Assembly (NCBI RefSeq): GCF_020085105.1
Contig: NC_058056.1
Coordinates: 13,204,929 to 13,268,928, forward strand
Source: Siniperca chuatsi
Taxonomy: Eukaryota; Chordata; Actinopteri; Centrarchiformes; Sinipercidae
Length of the DNA stretch: 64,000 bases
Reading direction: 5' to 3'
The notes beneath the pieces were generated by a model. That model was given only the letters and a program-made list of their open reading frames with translations. It made no database searches and was not told the origin of the DNA. Shown one piece after another: positions 34,911 through 49,334 of this stretch; position 1 is the stretch's first letter, and each line of letters begins with the position of its first letter. Both the position numbers and the translations under genes were made by a program.

Positions 34911-37039
34911 TTCACTGTGAAGACCCCCTTGCCATGGATGGATTTCAGAGGCCATGAACCCATCCTCCTTCCCTGAATGATGGACACTCACCTGAAAGCT
35001 CAAATACATACTCAGTCAACCTGTTCTCACCATCCCACCACCTTCCCCTTCTCTCCCTCTTGCTTTCTCGCTCATTCAGTTTCTCGCCATCTCTTTTCCT
35101 CTCTTCTCCCTCCTGCTCAGCACCTTCTGCCACCATGTCAGGAACTTTTGCATTAAGTCCAGTCTGTCTGGCCTGTGAGGAGTCAATATGGCCATGGCTG
35201 GCCCTTTGCTATGTGTGTTTGTCATGCCTGTTTAGCTGAAGTTGAAATGTAAATATAGACCGCGAGAGATCTCGGCTGCGATAGGCTGCTTGAAATTCTA
35301 ATAAACAAGTAGCTGTCCACCTGTAATAAATGATACCCATAAAAAGGGGTGATTCCTTGAGCAGATAAAGATGAAAAGTAATTGTTTGTGCTCACACAAA
35401 ATTAATCAGATCAAAACAGGGGCAATCATTTTAAAGAGACACCAGACCCATAAAAAAGGCAAAGCTGTGATAAAGTATTGGCTATCAGGCATGCAGTCTG
35501 GAGGTTAGCATTAAAATAATATGGAGGGCCAGTATTCATGTGGCTGGAGATAGGATTATTGCATATATTCAAAGAGGGGAAAATGTTTATGGTACAAACG
35601 TATAGAAGCAGAGGTTCACAAAGACATTCAAGGTACAAGGTCACAAGCAATAGAGAGTTTCACCACAAGGTTGTAAGTGCTACAAATAAAGAGAACAATT
35701 GTTACAAATGTTTTAACACTTTACAAGAATAATATTTTAATCCGTGTAAAGAGTGATAATAAATGACAATCCAATCCATTTACTATTTAATTGTCAATGG
35801 AGAAGGATCAATGCATTACATAAATGATTTTCATAATTAATATAAATAGTAATTAATCTGGTGAATTACTGTAGTAATAATTTCTGAAATAATAATTACA
35901 AGGGCATGCTCTGCACTGTACCTGACGGCATTTGTTTGTCACCATATTCACATTTGTGTAAAAAGAAGCCTAACTGGAATGAGGTTTGTGTCTTGTTTGA
36001 TTTGTCATGGCTGCCATCACTTGTATTGAAACTAACACACTTGCCGTGCCAGCCAGGGGTGTTCCCCTTACCCAGATGCCATAGTGATCAACACACACAG
36101 CGCATGCCATCCGGTCTGAGGGTCCAGATATGATAGACCACCTGGAAAGAGAAGAGGCAACGCAAACATGGTTATTTTCACAGCTTTGATATGCTAAACA
36201 CACAAAACCCACTCCAGCAAAGGGGCCAATTTCTGTCGCTCAGTGTTTAGTCGTACACATGGTGAGGACATAGAGGAGCTCTGTTCAGCTCTTATGTACT
36301 GGCTGTGGTCCTATGCAATGTGTTTACCAGAGCAGTGGAGAGAGACCTTGATGCACACAAACAACAGTGGAGCTCAGTGCCCACTTGCCACCTTGGAGAC
36401 CATCCATACTCTCTTTCCAGCATGAGGACTGTTCATTTTGTACAAAAACCTCTGTTTGAATACTTTAACTGTTATAATTTTGTCTTAAATTCTTCCTTTT
36501 GCCTTTTCCAAACTCAATGTGATAACTAAATCATCTTTCTTATGTCAGTGCTCTCTTCTTGTAGTGTTTGATGGTAAAAGATCAGTGCTAGAGGGTCAAC
36601 TTGCCATTTCCAGAGACAGCTTTTGAGCTCAGATGAAGCTCATCAAAATGAATCACAGTTCACTAGAACAGTTCTGTCCTGTCAACCGACAATGACCTGC
36701 TTTTCTACTTGAGTGCAAAGCTGCCAAACTAAAGTACAATGAACTCTGAGGGTGTCAAATAGAAGAGATCAACAAGTCTTCCATTTAGCAGCTGTCCTAA
36801 TTGATTGGTTGATGAGGCTAAGGCTTCTCTGGAGGGTATTGTATGCTTTGGCAAGTGTCTCATCTAGTTACAGGCAAAAGATTGCATTTGAACGTGAGGG
36901 AGAGCCGGCAGCCAAAGGCAGTACTTGTGTGAAACTCTTAACACCGACCAAATTCCCTGCTCTCTTTATTCTTGTCTGGCAGGTTGTAATGGAGTTAATT
37001 GTACAATAAAAGCTATTCTCTAAATCATTTCCTCTCTGT
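34911..37039. other. Non-coding stretch with AT-rich homeodomain-like patches
   Basis: Two AT-rich patches stand out: 35220-35420 (AAATTAATCAG, TAATAAATG) and 35755-35900 (ATAATTAATATAAATAGTAATTAATC). No coding exon, RNA gene or named repeat was recognised. The region between 35940 and 37000 shows nothing distinct. Confidence 0.35.
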
Positions 37040-37200
37040 CCATACAAGATTGATCACGGAACCAATCTTTTCTACTGCTGTAATTTTCATATTTAATGAG
37101 CGTGACTCAAAAACTATTACACTAATTAGTCAAATCTCACATATCGGTAATGATGCTCGCAGTAATTAATATTGTATTTAATTAAAAAATGACCCATTTC
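37040..37200. promoter_or_regulatory. Candidate homeodomain-rich regulatory element
   Basis: TTAATGAGCGTGACTC, ACTAATTAGTC (palindromic ACTAATTAGT), GCAGTAATTAATATTG and TTTAATTAAAAAATG within 160 bases. Non-repetitive. Called on motif density only. Confidence 0.3.
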
Positions 37201-40200
37201 AATGGCTTGCATGCAGGCGTTGCTGGTTGGTTTGCCTGCGGGTAGGAGGGGATGTTAGAGAGGGGATGTTAGAGAGGGGGGAGGATGGGGGTTGGGCTGT
37301 TGGACAGCAGTGGAGATGGATAGAGAGCTAGAAGAGATGGGGAGAAGTGGGTGGGGAGGGTAGACAGGTGTAGGTGCTGTGAGTGGCTCTCTCTCTAGCT
37401 GTGATACTGCAGATTTCCAGTTTCCCGCAGCATATGTCTGTGTGGTTAGCATGTGCTCCAAACCCCCTCTTTCTTTCACTGGAGGCAGCCAGCCTGTGTG
37501 ATTTATGTGGGGCCCCTGTTCCACTGTGCATACACTGGAAAATCTCCAGTTTACACAAGAATTGCCTGAAAAATGAGATCTGTGACTACATTCTTTTCAT
37601 TAGCGGCTTACGCTAGCGTGGAGCCTGGGAGCCTCTGAGCTCCTAATGATGCGCACGCAGGCCCGTAGCCTCCCAGCTGCTCTCAGGCTCTCATTACCTA
37701 CAACACTCATGTCACAAACACTCTTATTTAATTTCCACAACAATTAAAAAGGAAAACAGTTGCTAAACTTGTGCTGCTTGAGGCAGCTGAGTGCTGTGTG
37801 CTCAATGGCTCAAGCAAAATGTTTGTGCAACAAATACACACACACATTTTGATGTTCAGCTATAAAGAGAAGCTATAAACGACAGCTATATTTTGATATT
37901 GTATTCCATGCAATACACAGCCAAAGAGCTCCGAGATAGGAAACGACATTAGGATGGATATACTACAATGAAATTTTATTACCAAGGGACTCAGTTCACA
38001 AATGCACACTTAGACAACAAAAAACATACCTGTCTATCTGTATATGACAAATATTCCCTGCATGTGGTCTGTACTCCTCCGCTCCTGCAAACACACAAAC
38101 AACATTCAATCTCTCTTATAGCTTAAGAACATGCAAAGACCAGCCACTTTCCCTGAGCCCCCCACACCTCCTCCTCTCCAGCCATCAGTAATAAACAATG
38201 ATGCTCTCCTCCCGGGCAGCAGTTCAGTTCTCTTATCTAAATAAGATTTAGCCTTCATTTAAACGGGGCCTCCATCAGTTTGGAGAGATGGCAGAGGAGT
38301 AGTCAGCGGGATAGAAGACCTAGGGCACCTCATTTTATCTTTATTTATGTCTCTCTGCCTCGCTCTTTACCCAGCAGCAGGACTGGGTGTGCACATGCCA
38401 CCGCGGAGACGCACTCAACAATGTAATTGGGGTGATGAAAAATTATCGTGATTGGGGGCATTGCCTCTCTCCCTCTCATCCCCCTCACCACCCTGTGCTC
38501 CCCAGCCCACAACCGCTCCTCCCAGCACCCTCTACCCCCTGCCTCCCCCGACCAGTAATAACATCTCCGGGCCCATCTGTCACCATCTAATGTGACAAAG
38601 TTTTTATCGCATGTATTAAGGCGGCCAGATTAAAAAGTAAATACGGCAATCTCACCAGGCCCCTGCGCTGGCAGGTTATGGTGCATTTCACGGTGGCCTG
38701 AGCACCTCATCAGTGTTCCGCCGCCTGTGCCCCTGGCAGGGAAACAAACAGGCCCCCAGGGAGCAGAGCCTGAGGGGGGTGGAGGTAGAGGGGACCATGG
38801 TGGGGTTGTGAGTGGGTTGCGGTTGGCTGCAGGGGGAAAAGACGGGGATGGGAGGTGCTCGGCAAGCAAGGGGGATTGGGGTTAAGGAGATGTTAACGGA
38901 TACCATTAATGTTATATGTCTTCTTCCCCAAGAGGTAGGCGGCAGCCTATATTGCCCCTTTGTTCCCTCCACGTTTTTGCCTCTTGCTCTCCGTGGGTTA
39001 AGAGTGTGGAAGAAACCGAGAAACTGCATGGAAGGAGAAGAGGCGGAGGGCCAACATACCCAAGTAGATACAGTACCCCAGCTTTATGAAAAAGGATTTC
39101 ACATAACAACTAAAGTGCTGAATTGGATGTTGATTCTCCCAAACTTCACGCTCTTACCAGGCGATTCATCCATGATTCGTCCTCTTCCTCCCTGCATCTT
39201 TCTGCATCCATGGTCAGTGGCTTGCTTCTAAAGTAGGGTGTTTTCCATCTGGCCCATCCATCCCGGCTCTGCACTCAGGAGGAACACACTGTGGCTCTCA
39301 GCACTGCAACTGGCAGATGGGGAACTGAATGCAGTATGCCTGTCAGATTAGCTCCTGTAATGGCTCATTTGGGCTCCTATGAGGAGATATTAGCACATGT
39401 GTTCCATACGTCTGTGCTGAGCTCCATTACACTACCAGAAGAATCCTTCATAAACACAAAACGCACACCTCAGGAGTCATCTTAACAAGGGAGCCCAAGT
39501 GGAACAGGGTAGTGTTGACTGAACAACATCGACTCTGGAAGACTCTGGGACAGCAATTCAAAGCATGAAAAGTGCTGTTTATTTGTGTCCCACACACTCT
39601 TAGGTGTGTTCATAATGAAGTGACCAAGGCCGCTTTGAATAAAGCCTTAATGAATCTTGGCGGCAGCAGGCTTGGCAGAGCAGCCGACAGAACAGGGTGT
39701 GGAGATTGTCAGCCGAGCACCTGGGATAGCTGGGCTGCGTGCTGGGCTGCATGGCTGACAGCCTGGCTGCTGACAGCTTTGTGACAGGTCAGTGTCTGTG
39801 CCGGAGCGCTATCTGTAGCCTCCTCCAGAGGGAGAGCCAGCGAACATGTGTAGCTGTCTCTCTGCCTGTCATTAGGGGCTGCTTAGCGAGAGGGCCCCAA
39901 CGCGCCTCTCCAGTTCACAATTAACTTTGCAGGGCGCCGGGTGTGACAGACAGTGGATAGTGCAGGACGGTGTCGGGCCAACAGCGAGGACAGGGCAGCC
40001 GCTGTGCTGCTCCCGTCTGCAACAGATGCTAGTTCAGATGCCCGGGACCTCTGTGTCACTGACCAGTCTCATTGCCACCACACTCCATGGACCTGAGATG
40101 GCACCTGGACAAAGACCAGGAAATTCAATGGCAGCAAATACTCAATACACGTGTCTCACTCTGCATAATGTAGCAGAATGGATCACTGACAGGCTAGTAT

Positions 40201-43200
40201 GCTGTGTGGAACTATATCTACAGTACAGTTTAATAGGCGACATACATGCTGTAGGTCAACAAAATAGAATGTATGTGGTGCTGTCATGCAGCACCCATCT
40301 GCCTACACTGCAAGTCTGAACAAAATGCAGCTGCATGCATTGTTTTAGCCTTAGATGGACACACTGTTCTACATTGAGGCCTTCTTTGTCGCATCTCAGC
40401 AGTTCAGCACACTTGTGTTCGTGTGTGAGAGAGAAGAGTGCATCTGCATTCGTACGGTGAGCGTGATGTGCTGACAGCCAGGCCACACTGCAGATGGAGG
40501 ACACCCATGGTGCTGAAAAGGCCAGGACCAAACACTTAGGAGTCAATTCACCAGAAAGGAGCCCACCAAGAAAGGTCAAGTGGACACATTACTGCATTCA
40601 GAGAGAAAGACATGGACTTTATAGGGCGGAAGAAATCAATTCATAATCTCCTAACTGAAGGTTTTTCTGTGTGCGTGCGTGTGTGTGGGCTGATACCTGC
40701 TATCTCTCTCTTTCTAGATGTGTGTATCACGATGCTGTATTATCGAATGACCTATTCTGTATCTAGTCTTAACATACACAAACACACATTTCAGTCACAA
40801 CACTCATCTTATCCAACTCCACTGTGTTGAACTGAGAATGTAAATAGCACAGTTGAGTTACTTGACTTCCAGGCATTGACTATAACACCACAGAAATGAA
40901 AAGAAGCAATCTCAGAGCCTTTTAAAGGTTGGAAAGAGATATTTTACACACAGTAATACAACACACTCAGGTACACAGTGCAGAGGGGGAATATCTAATA
41001 AAGACTTAACAGATTCAGTTGGGGGTTTTTCAGCACCTCAGTATTTCTGCCAAGTGGCCATCTATCATTGATTGCTGTAGCCATTGTGATCAGATATGTG
41101 AATGACCTCTCATTAAGTGAAATGCAGCAGATTAATCAGGGCCAATGGGTCCTGTTCAGGAGCAGGATGGGAGAAGGGGGAGAGACATAATGACTGGGGT
41201 ATGAAATGAGATTGAGAGGAGGAGGAAAGGAACGTAAAGACAAAGGAGAGAAATGGATCATCCTACTGAGGAAGAGAAAGGTGAGAGCAGAGCCGGGAAT
41301 GACTATGCAAACTGGGCAACGGATGTAGATCCAGCACTTACAGAATTACTCCATTCACACACAGGGCGATATAGGGAACACATTCCCTATTCATTTAATT
41401 TTTTTGTTTGCAGCAACAAAAAACTAATAATTTAGAATGTGTGCAACACATATTAATTTGTTGTAAAGAAAAGAGAGCCAAATGCAAAAAAGAGGAGAGA
41501 ATTGTCTGATAAATTAATAATTGACAGAAAAATCAAGAGTTTGACTGAAATGTTGATACTTTTAAATTAACTGTGAAATGTTTAAGATGATATACAAAAA
41601 GGAGTTCATTCATACTCTCAGTAAAAGACATCTGGAACAACCTCGCCTTCATTTTTAGGTTTTTTCAGATACATTTCATTTGTCTTTTCCATTAACAATA
41701 ACATTTCAGATGGGATAAGGTCTTCTGGTTCAGGTTCTGTCCCCCAGTACAGAGAATACAAACACATACTTGATGTTTTGACTATATACATAATGTCTAT
41801 AGGCTACAGAAACATAACCATACGTGTCAGTTACATAGCTCAACAGGAAACTAAAAGAGGACAACGCTGGGGTGGTGGAGACACAGAGTTAATCTCAAAA
41901 TGAAAATAGGATATCAAAGAAGTGAAAACTGTCTTGAAGATAAATAATGTAAATGACGGCTTCTAAGTCTTATATTTAGAGCAGTAGTTAATCTATTTTC
42001 CTCAGTGACAATGCTCAGGTCACATGTTGACTCTACAGACCTGTGACAATAGACTTGTCACTGTACAGGATACTGTATGTGCCTATACACTATGGACTGC
42101 TCCTTTTCGTGTTTGTTCTTTTACACATGTTTGACGAGTTCAACCTTTTCTCTTCAAGAGCACCAGCATTTGTTTGTTGAGTGGATCTCAAGATTTACCT
42201 ACTGAGCACACCTCTATATTTCTGCAAAATAAAAGAGAGTATAGACAATAAAAAAAATTTCATAGCCTCTTGAACTCTTGTAATTTTGTAAAATGCAGAA
42301 TCAGATGCCTTTTGTTCAACAGTGTTACTGCCAACTTCTGTTGAGTATCAGCTGAAATGACAGTGTTCATTTTGGGTTAATTCTTCGAAAACAAAATTAA
42401 GATTTACATACAGTAGTTGTCAAACTGTTTCAGTTATCTTCAACCAGAGTAAGCCGTTATTTTAACAGATATAAAATTGAAATAAAGTTTGTTGTCAGTC
42501 TTTTGCTCTTTAAATGTGTTTTTGACAAACACACAATCTGTATCTGCAAACTACTACTACTACTACCATACATTTAGCTAATAATAGCCTTTTTGCAATT
42601 CCTGCAGTCCCTCTACTTATACTGAGTCTCTCTTAACCTACAAATAAATAAATTCTTCCTTTGGAGGAAGGTTGCAAATCCATCAGTTGGTATCTCAAAA
42701 ACACAAATTATTTCATTTTCAGCTGTTATTTAGTAAGAGAGGACTTTTACGATGACTCATAATGTTTATAATATGATAATATATAATATAAATTCACAAC
42801 CCATAATCTGCTTCACTCTGACTTCAGCAATTATTTGAAGGAAGCAGGCATGAGTGTTCTCATGTGAAGATCCCACATTGAAAATAAAGTGAGAACCAAG
42901 TTCCCACAAAAACAAGTGTGTCAAGCTTCTTTCAGAGCAATGAAGTGATGATATCTATTATAATGCATTTAAATACTGCACAAACAATCCAAACCTGTCA
43001 GTCTTTGCCTATAACACACATACTAGATGTCTTTGTACTGTCTCTCTGCCTGCATACTACTGATAATTTCTTTCGTCCTTTGTGTATCTGATCACCGGAG
43101 ATCGCCCTCATCCACATTTGCGTGGATATTGACGGGTGGACAAGGTCAAGAGCCAGCAGCCCTCCCACCTTCTTGTGCATGGCAATTAACATTGAAGCAG

Positions 43201-43410
43201 TGGGAGGGAGGAGCCTGATTTCACTAGCCAGTCAAAGTGCCAATCAACTCTGATTGGCTCTTCTTCCTCTGGTGTGGATGCTGCTGAGGGACGAGTGGGG
43301 TGGTGTGTGGGGTGGGGGTGTTGTGGTTTGAAGGGTACCTACAGTAATAGTTTGTGGGGAAGGGGGTGTTTAAGCTTTTAGCACAACTCCCACTACTTAG
43401 CGTCTTTGTT
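37201..43410. other. Long non-coding stretch; no gene recognised
   Basis: Contains a short tandem duplication of GAGGGGATGTTAGA (about 37246-37280), mixed GC-rich and AT-rich segments around 38150-38720 (CTAATG and TTAAGGCGGCCAGATT words) and AT-rich sequence from 41400 to 43000. Open frames such as 38812-39231 and 39927-40319 have no recognisable homology, biased composition or splice context. Confidence 0.35.
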
Positions 43411-43419
43411 TAGCAAAAT

Positions 43420-43615
43420 GGTATTCCTGATTTAATTAACACTTCAATTAGATGTGATTGCATAAACACTCTGCTAATAACAGCAGAAACCCGCTTGTAA
43501 GCGGTGCAACATTTGAAGGAGTTTTTCTCATTATGGCAATGAGAGCAATCTTGTTACACAAATGATAATTAGGTGTCATTAGCACATACAAACTGGGTTA
43601 ATTAGGGAGCAGGAG
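43420..43615. promoter_or_regulatory. Candidate regulatory element with a small stem-loop
   Basis: Homeodomain cores TTTAATTAACA (near 43431), TCAATTAGATG, GATAATTAGG and GTTAATTAGGG are spread over 190 bases around a perfect 6-bp stem, CCGCTT-GT-AAGCGG (43491-43504). Unique-looking and non-coding. Conservation untested. Confidence 0.33.
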
Positions 43616-46600
43616 CACAAACACTTGAGATGGACTGATCAAAGTTCCAGGCTGACATCATTAAGACTAAATCCAGCTAAGGGTAGGGCTACAGAATTAT
43701 CACTCATATCTGCTATACAGCCGGACCAAAAACAAAATATGAATACACACAGAACCATCCATTATGGAATGTATTTCATCATGCTCTCAGGCTCCCCCTT
43801 ATCGTTTTTTCCTCTTTATTCATGGAATATTCCTGTGGTAATCTGTAGCTGCTCAGAGCATCCCCCACTGCTACAGCAAGATGGTAGACTCACACCTGAA
43901 CTTTGATACTCTTTAGAATAATTGCATATCAGCATACAGCATCACCATGGTGCACACCAAACAAGCTCTTATGCATGGCAAAAACCCCAGTGTTTGCATA
44001 AGCCCATTTATTATGAGTGATAGTGCTGCCTTCACTGACATTTCGTAAACTGGAAGCGCCTAATCTTGTTTGGGCTTGATACTTATTAAAATACCAGAAT
44101 AGTCAGGCAGCCGATGTCCAAAGCATCGCTGGCCATGTCCTGATAGGCGTTGTGTTTTTTGGTTACAAATATAAATACATTTGTCTTGTGGCGGGCTGGC
44201 TGGCTGGCTGGCTGGGTGCGTCTGTGTCCGACGCGCTGTCCGAGGTGAGAGGAGCCCTGTGGCTGCCTGCCTCAGTCACATGATTTATGATTTAAAGCAG
44301 CAAGCAGGAAGACATGGCTGAGTATGAAAAAGTTCACCATGACTGGCCAGAGAGCAGGCCTGTCTTCCCTCCACAGCTGGCTCGAACAGCAGGACAGAGG
44401 AAATGCTGTTAATATCACATGAAGATGATCAGATGTGCTTCTATGCAATAAAGGCAGGTGGAGGGGGCCTGTGATGGTGGTGTGGAGGTTAGTAACTGAA
44501 GACAGGTGGGGGTAGTGTTGCTGAAATAATTGAATTCTACAATGGTTGGCAGATATCTGAATGTGACTTTGTGTAGCTCCAATCCTTTATCCCTTCCCAG
44601 TCCGAGTATTGACAGCTAAAAACAACAGCCATTATCTGTTAATTACATTAACATTTTATCAGCGGTGGGTTGCTGGGGTGCATGTCCCGCAGCTGGAAGA
44701 TAGCTGTCAGTCAGCAGCACGAGCATGGAGGGGAGTGGAGAGGGGGCTGGAGGAGCAGGCCCTGGAGATGCAGCCCTGCAGGAAAAAGGGCCTTCTCCGA
44801 GTTGCCCTGCTGCCCCCACGCCCCTGCCCCCTCCAGGCCTAACAGGGAGAGGGCTGACAGGGGCTCGGCACCACCTCCTCAGTTGTCCTGTCCACAGAAG
44901 ACAGGCCAAGATAACCGCTGACACCTGCCAAGCTATCCAACCCCAGGGCCAGAGACTCACCGATTCATACAAACTACTCAGGACAATGGACTCGAGACAC
45001 ATGCGGACGTGTGATCAATGTCACACTGCAGCTCTCAGTGAGAACTAAGGGTGGAGCTGTTGGCTCTACATCCTTCTGTTACAACTGTAATTGTACTGAC
45101 TACTTTTGAGCTGTCTATCTGTGTATATCAATGGACACTGCTCTCTGGCTCTGTTGGCCCTGCAGCTCTTTTCTCATTACAGCTCTCATATGTTTTATTT
45201 ATGCCGTCTGTAGAGTGTCCAGCACCGCCTGGGCACTGGCATGGGCGGCAGTGCCAAACAGAGGACAATAAGAGCAGGTGCCAGCTAGCGCTGCAGTAGT
45301 TGGCAATGGACTCAGTGTGATGGCCTCAGTCAGGGAGCCAAGAGATGGTTTCGGCTTTGCCTGCAGGTCTTTGGGGTGATCCACAGACCTCAATCGCATT
45401 ACCCCCGGCTAGTGGGGCTCTCGCTTTGGGGACTTGGCCCTGCCCCTCCCCGCTGTTTATTGATTGGAGGCTGACTTATAACTTAATATTTCACCTGCTT
45501 ATTTCCCCCACTGAGGCTGCTTCTTGTCAGAGGGGCGACGGAGGGATCAATGGGAACCTTGTCTGAGCAGGGGAAGGTCCTGACAGGGGTCGGCCGCTGA
45601 TTGACAGGAGCCCTGCAGCCAGCTGGCAGCAGGACAGCTTACAGTCAAAGAGAAAAGCCATGTCACTGTGACCATGTTGGGTCTCCTCACAATTAACAAC
45701 GTTACCTTGTTTTTACATGGGAGGGTGCTGCAGTGTCCAGTCACTGAGGGGTTAAGGACCAGCAGCTGGGCTGAATACACACAAACACATATACCATAAA
45801 CCAAACAATACACAAAAAATGCTAAGAACCACTGCTGACAAAGAGAGAGTAAGAAAGAAAGAGATATCAAGTGTAGTAATCAAAATGAAAAATGGGTCTA
45901 CGGCTACTTTAAACAAGAGCTAATTTATCACCAGAAAGTACGGATAAGTAGCCGAGTTGTTGCCGTTCAGTAAGTACCCGTTCTGCACCAAATTATTCCA
46001 CCCCTGCCTGCGTGCAACCATAAATCATACACTTCCACACATCTTTTCCTATTAGCAGCCGTGTTAGGCATGGGCGCGTGCTCAGCTACCAAACACAGAC
46101 TAATAGGCTACAACTTTTAATTTTGAGAATGCAACTCCCCCTTATACGCTCCCCTCCTCCAATCCTTCATTTTCTAGTCCCCAGCCCCCGCCGCTCCTCA
46201 CAGCACAATATTCACAATATCACATACATTACACAATCATGTTTATCACCCGGTGCCAGCCATTCAGCCTGATTGTAAATGCTGTCCTCCCCCTTAGTCC
46301 TGGTTTTGTGTAGTCTGACTGGGGGGCTTCACATTACAGACAGGAGCACAGCCCACCACTATAGATAGAGCTGATCTTAGCTCTGGACACAGGGGAAACA
46401 CCTGCTACCACTGCACTCCCTGGATATAGACTGTACCCATCAATATAGAGAACTGATAAAATAAATAAAATAAGCTGTACTAACTAAAGCACAAACTCGT
46501 TCCTTACCAAATCTGCCCACCAGTACCACACTAATTACAATTTAAATCTTGATTGTTTTGTCTGTAAAAAAAAGTGTAACAATTACAATTTTATTATTTA

Positions 46601-46624
46601 TTTTTATTATTTCTTGTCTCTGAG
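43616..46624. other. Non-coding stretch; short GGCT tandem repeat
   Basis: A (GGCT) tetranucleotide run lies at about 44194-44215. From 44670 to 45000 the DNA is GC-rich and gives overlapping frames on both strands, which reflects composition rather than genes. Nothing else distinct was seen. Confidence 0.35.
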
Positions 46625-46952
46625 CAATTACCAGGCAACCAGCGAAGGCTCCAGGAAGTTACTGCTCTCAGCCAACAGTCTTACACATAACCCCTGTAAA
46701 ACAGAGAATTGATATTTCTACACTTCGGTTTTTGTACAGTTTAAAAAAAGAGATACAATGTGTTAATTAATTTAGAGGCGCTGGTAGGTGTATTCCCCCC
46801 CCCCCCGTTTCCAGTCTTTAAGCTAAGCTAACCAGCAGCTGGCTCCATCTGCATATTTAACGGAAAGATATAAGAGTTGTATCGATCTTCTCATCTAACT
46901 CTAAGAAAGCAAATAAGTGTATTTTCCAAAATGTCAAACTATTTCTTTAAAC
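46625..46952. mobile_element. Fragment of the foldback MITE family
   Basis: Matches the loop and right arm of the element at 23749-24264 in order: cacttcggtttttgtac, tttagaggcgctggtagg, ccagtctttaagctaagcta, catatttaacgg, cttctcatctaactct and tcaaactatttct. A run of 14 C replaces the segment around the arm border. The left arm is missing. Confidence 0.65.
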
Positions 46953-49282
46953 CACCTTAAGGAAACAACCAAATGGGCTTTCTTTCTGAATACATACATT
47001 ATATTAAATGCTCCACACCCTCACTCAGAACCCTCTCCTCGATGGAATGGAACAACAGCAAAACAATGGCCGTTGCAATAAATTCATCACACAGGCTTGT
47101 GAGTTAGACCAGGAAGTCCCAGGGAAGACAGCAGCGCCAGCCCCAGTCAAATGCTAAGGGGACGTTATACGTGATGGATGGAGTCTTTGACTTCCAGTAG
47201 AAGTGGCATGATGGCCTGGCATCTCTCTGAAGTGCTCCACTCGCATTGTGACCAAATCCTGTTATGTCCCTGTTTCATTGTGGTGACAGCATGAGGAATG
47301 CTTGGTTTTGTTCTCCCCACTGTTGCTATCCATCATCTGTGAAGAAATAGAAAGAGAGCACAGTGGCACTTTGCTTTCCACCTCCAAACCCCGCACCCCC
47401 CCGCACACACCTTTCTCTGCTCTTTCTCCTCTCTCACTCCTCTCTCTTTCTCCCTGTTGAGACATCCTGTCTTTGCCACAGTGCACCCGGCCCCCTCCTT
47501 TTCATCTACACGTGTGTTGTTAAATTATCCCTCCTGTTTTTCACATACTCCACACTCCATTCCAGTGGAGCTCTCTTTATGGGCCATGTGAAAGGACAGA
47601 AGAGGAGGTATGTGCTGCAGCTCTATTCAGAAACACTTAGCTTGTAAAGACAGCCTCTCCTTCCCCAATCAATCCGCTACTTAAAGGCGGATGTAATTTG
47701 AGCTCAGTCAATGTGCTTGGTGTTGAAAGCATCCTGCCTGGTTTTCCTAACCCGAACCCCCCCCCCCCACTAATGTCCAAGCATCTAATTAAAGCTTCAG
47801 TCTCACTTGATCACATTCTGGAGCGGTCAATGGGTGGTGGTAGTGGTGGGGGGAGGGGGAGGGTGGGGGTAATACTTTAATTATCTCCCCCCAAAGTGGT
47901 TAAAGCTAATATTTAATTAGAAAATAAACAGAAAACGGAGGCCTTGGTATTAAATCATGATCAATGAAGCAGAGTGAGGACCTATATCGTAATAAGGGGG
48001 GAAACTTAAAAACCGTCTTATATTGCCACATAAAAGAATAAAAGAATCATAATTAGTCAAACGTAATTAGCAGAACATTACAAAATTACTAAGCTGCACA
48101 GCAATGTCTTTCATGCTTGTGTGAAGAGAAAGCAAGGAGACAACTAATCAATGAGCATATAATTCTACAGATATGCATAGTGTTTATAACCTTCCAGTTA
48201 TTTTACTGTAACATAATACGTATGCAATAGCATTCTCATTTTCATTTGTTTCTTTAGTACACAATCAGATTTAAAGGTTGGCACTTGGTAATACCCCATC
48301 TGAGTATTGTTATCACTGCAAATATGGATAAAAAATAATAACCTGTATGTGGATATCTATTGAGGAATATCCCACCTATGGCAAAGTATACAGACATGCA
48401 ATGTTATTTTGTTGCTTAATTAGCATCCAGGACCTGGCTCTGCATGTGATTGTGTGTCAGTGTGTAAGACGCAAGCTCAAGTGTTGAGATCTTATCTCAT
48501 AAAGAGGCTTATAAATGTACAACTATCTCATGTCACATAAAGGAGCCCACTGATTTATTCCTATTGATCAACTGCCGTGGGCCGCGACAGCCTTGTAACG
48601 GAAATCAACACTTCCTCACAGCCAAGGCAGTCTGGCTGCACCGAGCCATATGCACACAAGTCGTCTGCTGGACTATACGGATTAAAATGGAAATTATGCA
48701 TGATTTATCACGCTTCACTTGAAAGTAACTCCATGAGAAGAAATACAGCGTGTACTGCAGAAAGACTGGCGGACAGGTGGACATACAGAAACACATGAAT
48801 ATTGCAGGAGGAAACTGCACGAGTGCTCCATCCCCAACTTTGGAGAGCTTTTAAAAAACAAGTGGAGTAAACTGACACCCAAGTTTACTAAGTGTTTATG
48901 TGACATCACAGCTGACCAGTGCTAGACAATGACCCTCAACCTGTCTCTGTATGGTGCCCCAGAGGTGTCATAAAACCTGGGCAGGGAGCTTTGCTTGGGA
49001 TGACAGAGTGCCAGGCGCTCTCCCACCAGGACCTAATTTCCCCCTGTGAAAATGGATAGCACGTCCATAGCGTAGCTTAGTTTAAAATGCAAAATGTGGA
49101 CATTATCTGGCATGGAGATTCAGCGGCATCCATCACACTATGCTAATGCAGCTCAGTGGTTAAGATATTCTAATGTAAGCCACCCTGGAGATGTAGAGGA
49201 ATTAACACAAACAGAGCAGGGCGGCGGGAACACAGAGGGGTCAGGAGATAGGACAGGGGAGATACTCCTGAGACAGGCACTG

Positions 49283-49334
<52 letters not shown>

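Noticed and set aside
38812..39231. 139-codon frame in the gene desert
   Set aside because: No recognisable motif, no start context and no neighbouring exons; expected by chance in 38 kb of moderately GC-rich sequence.
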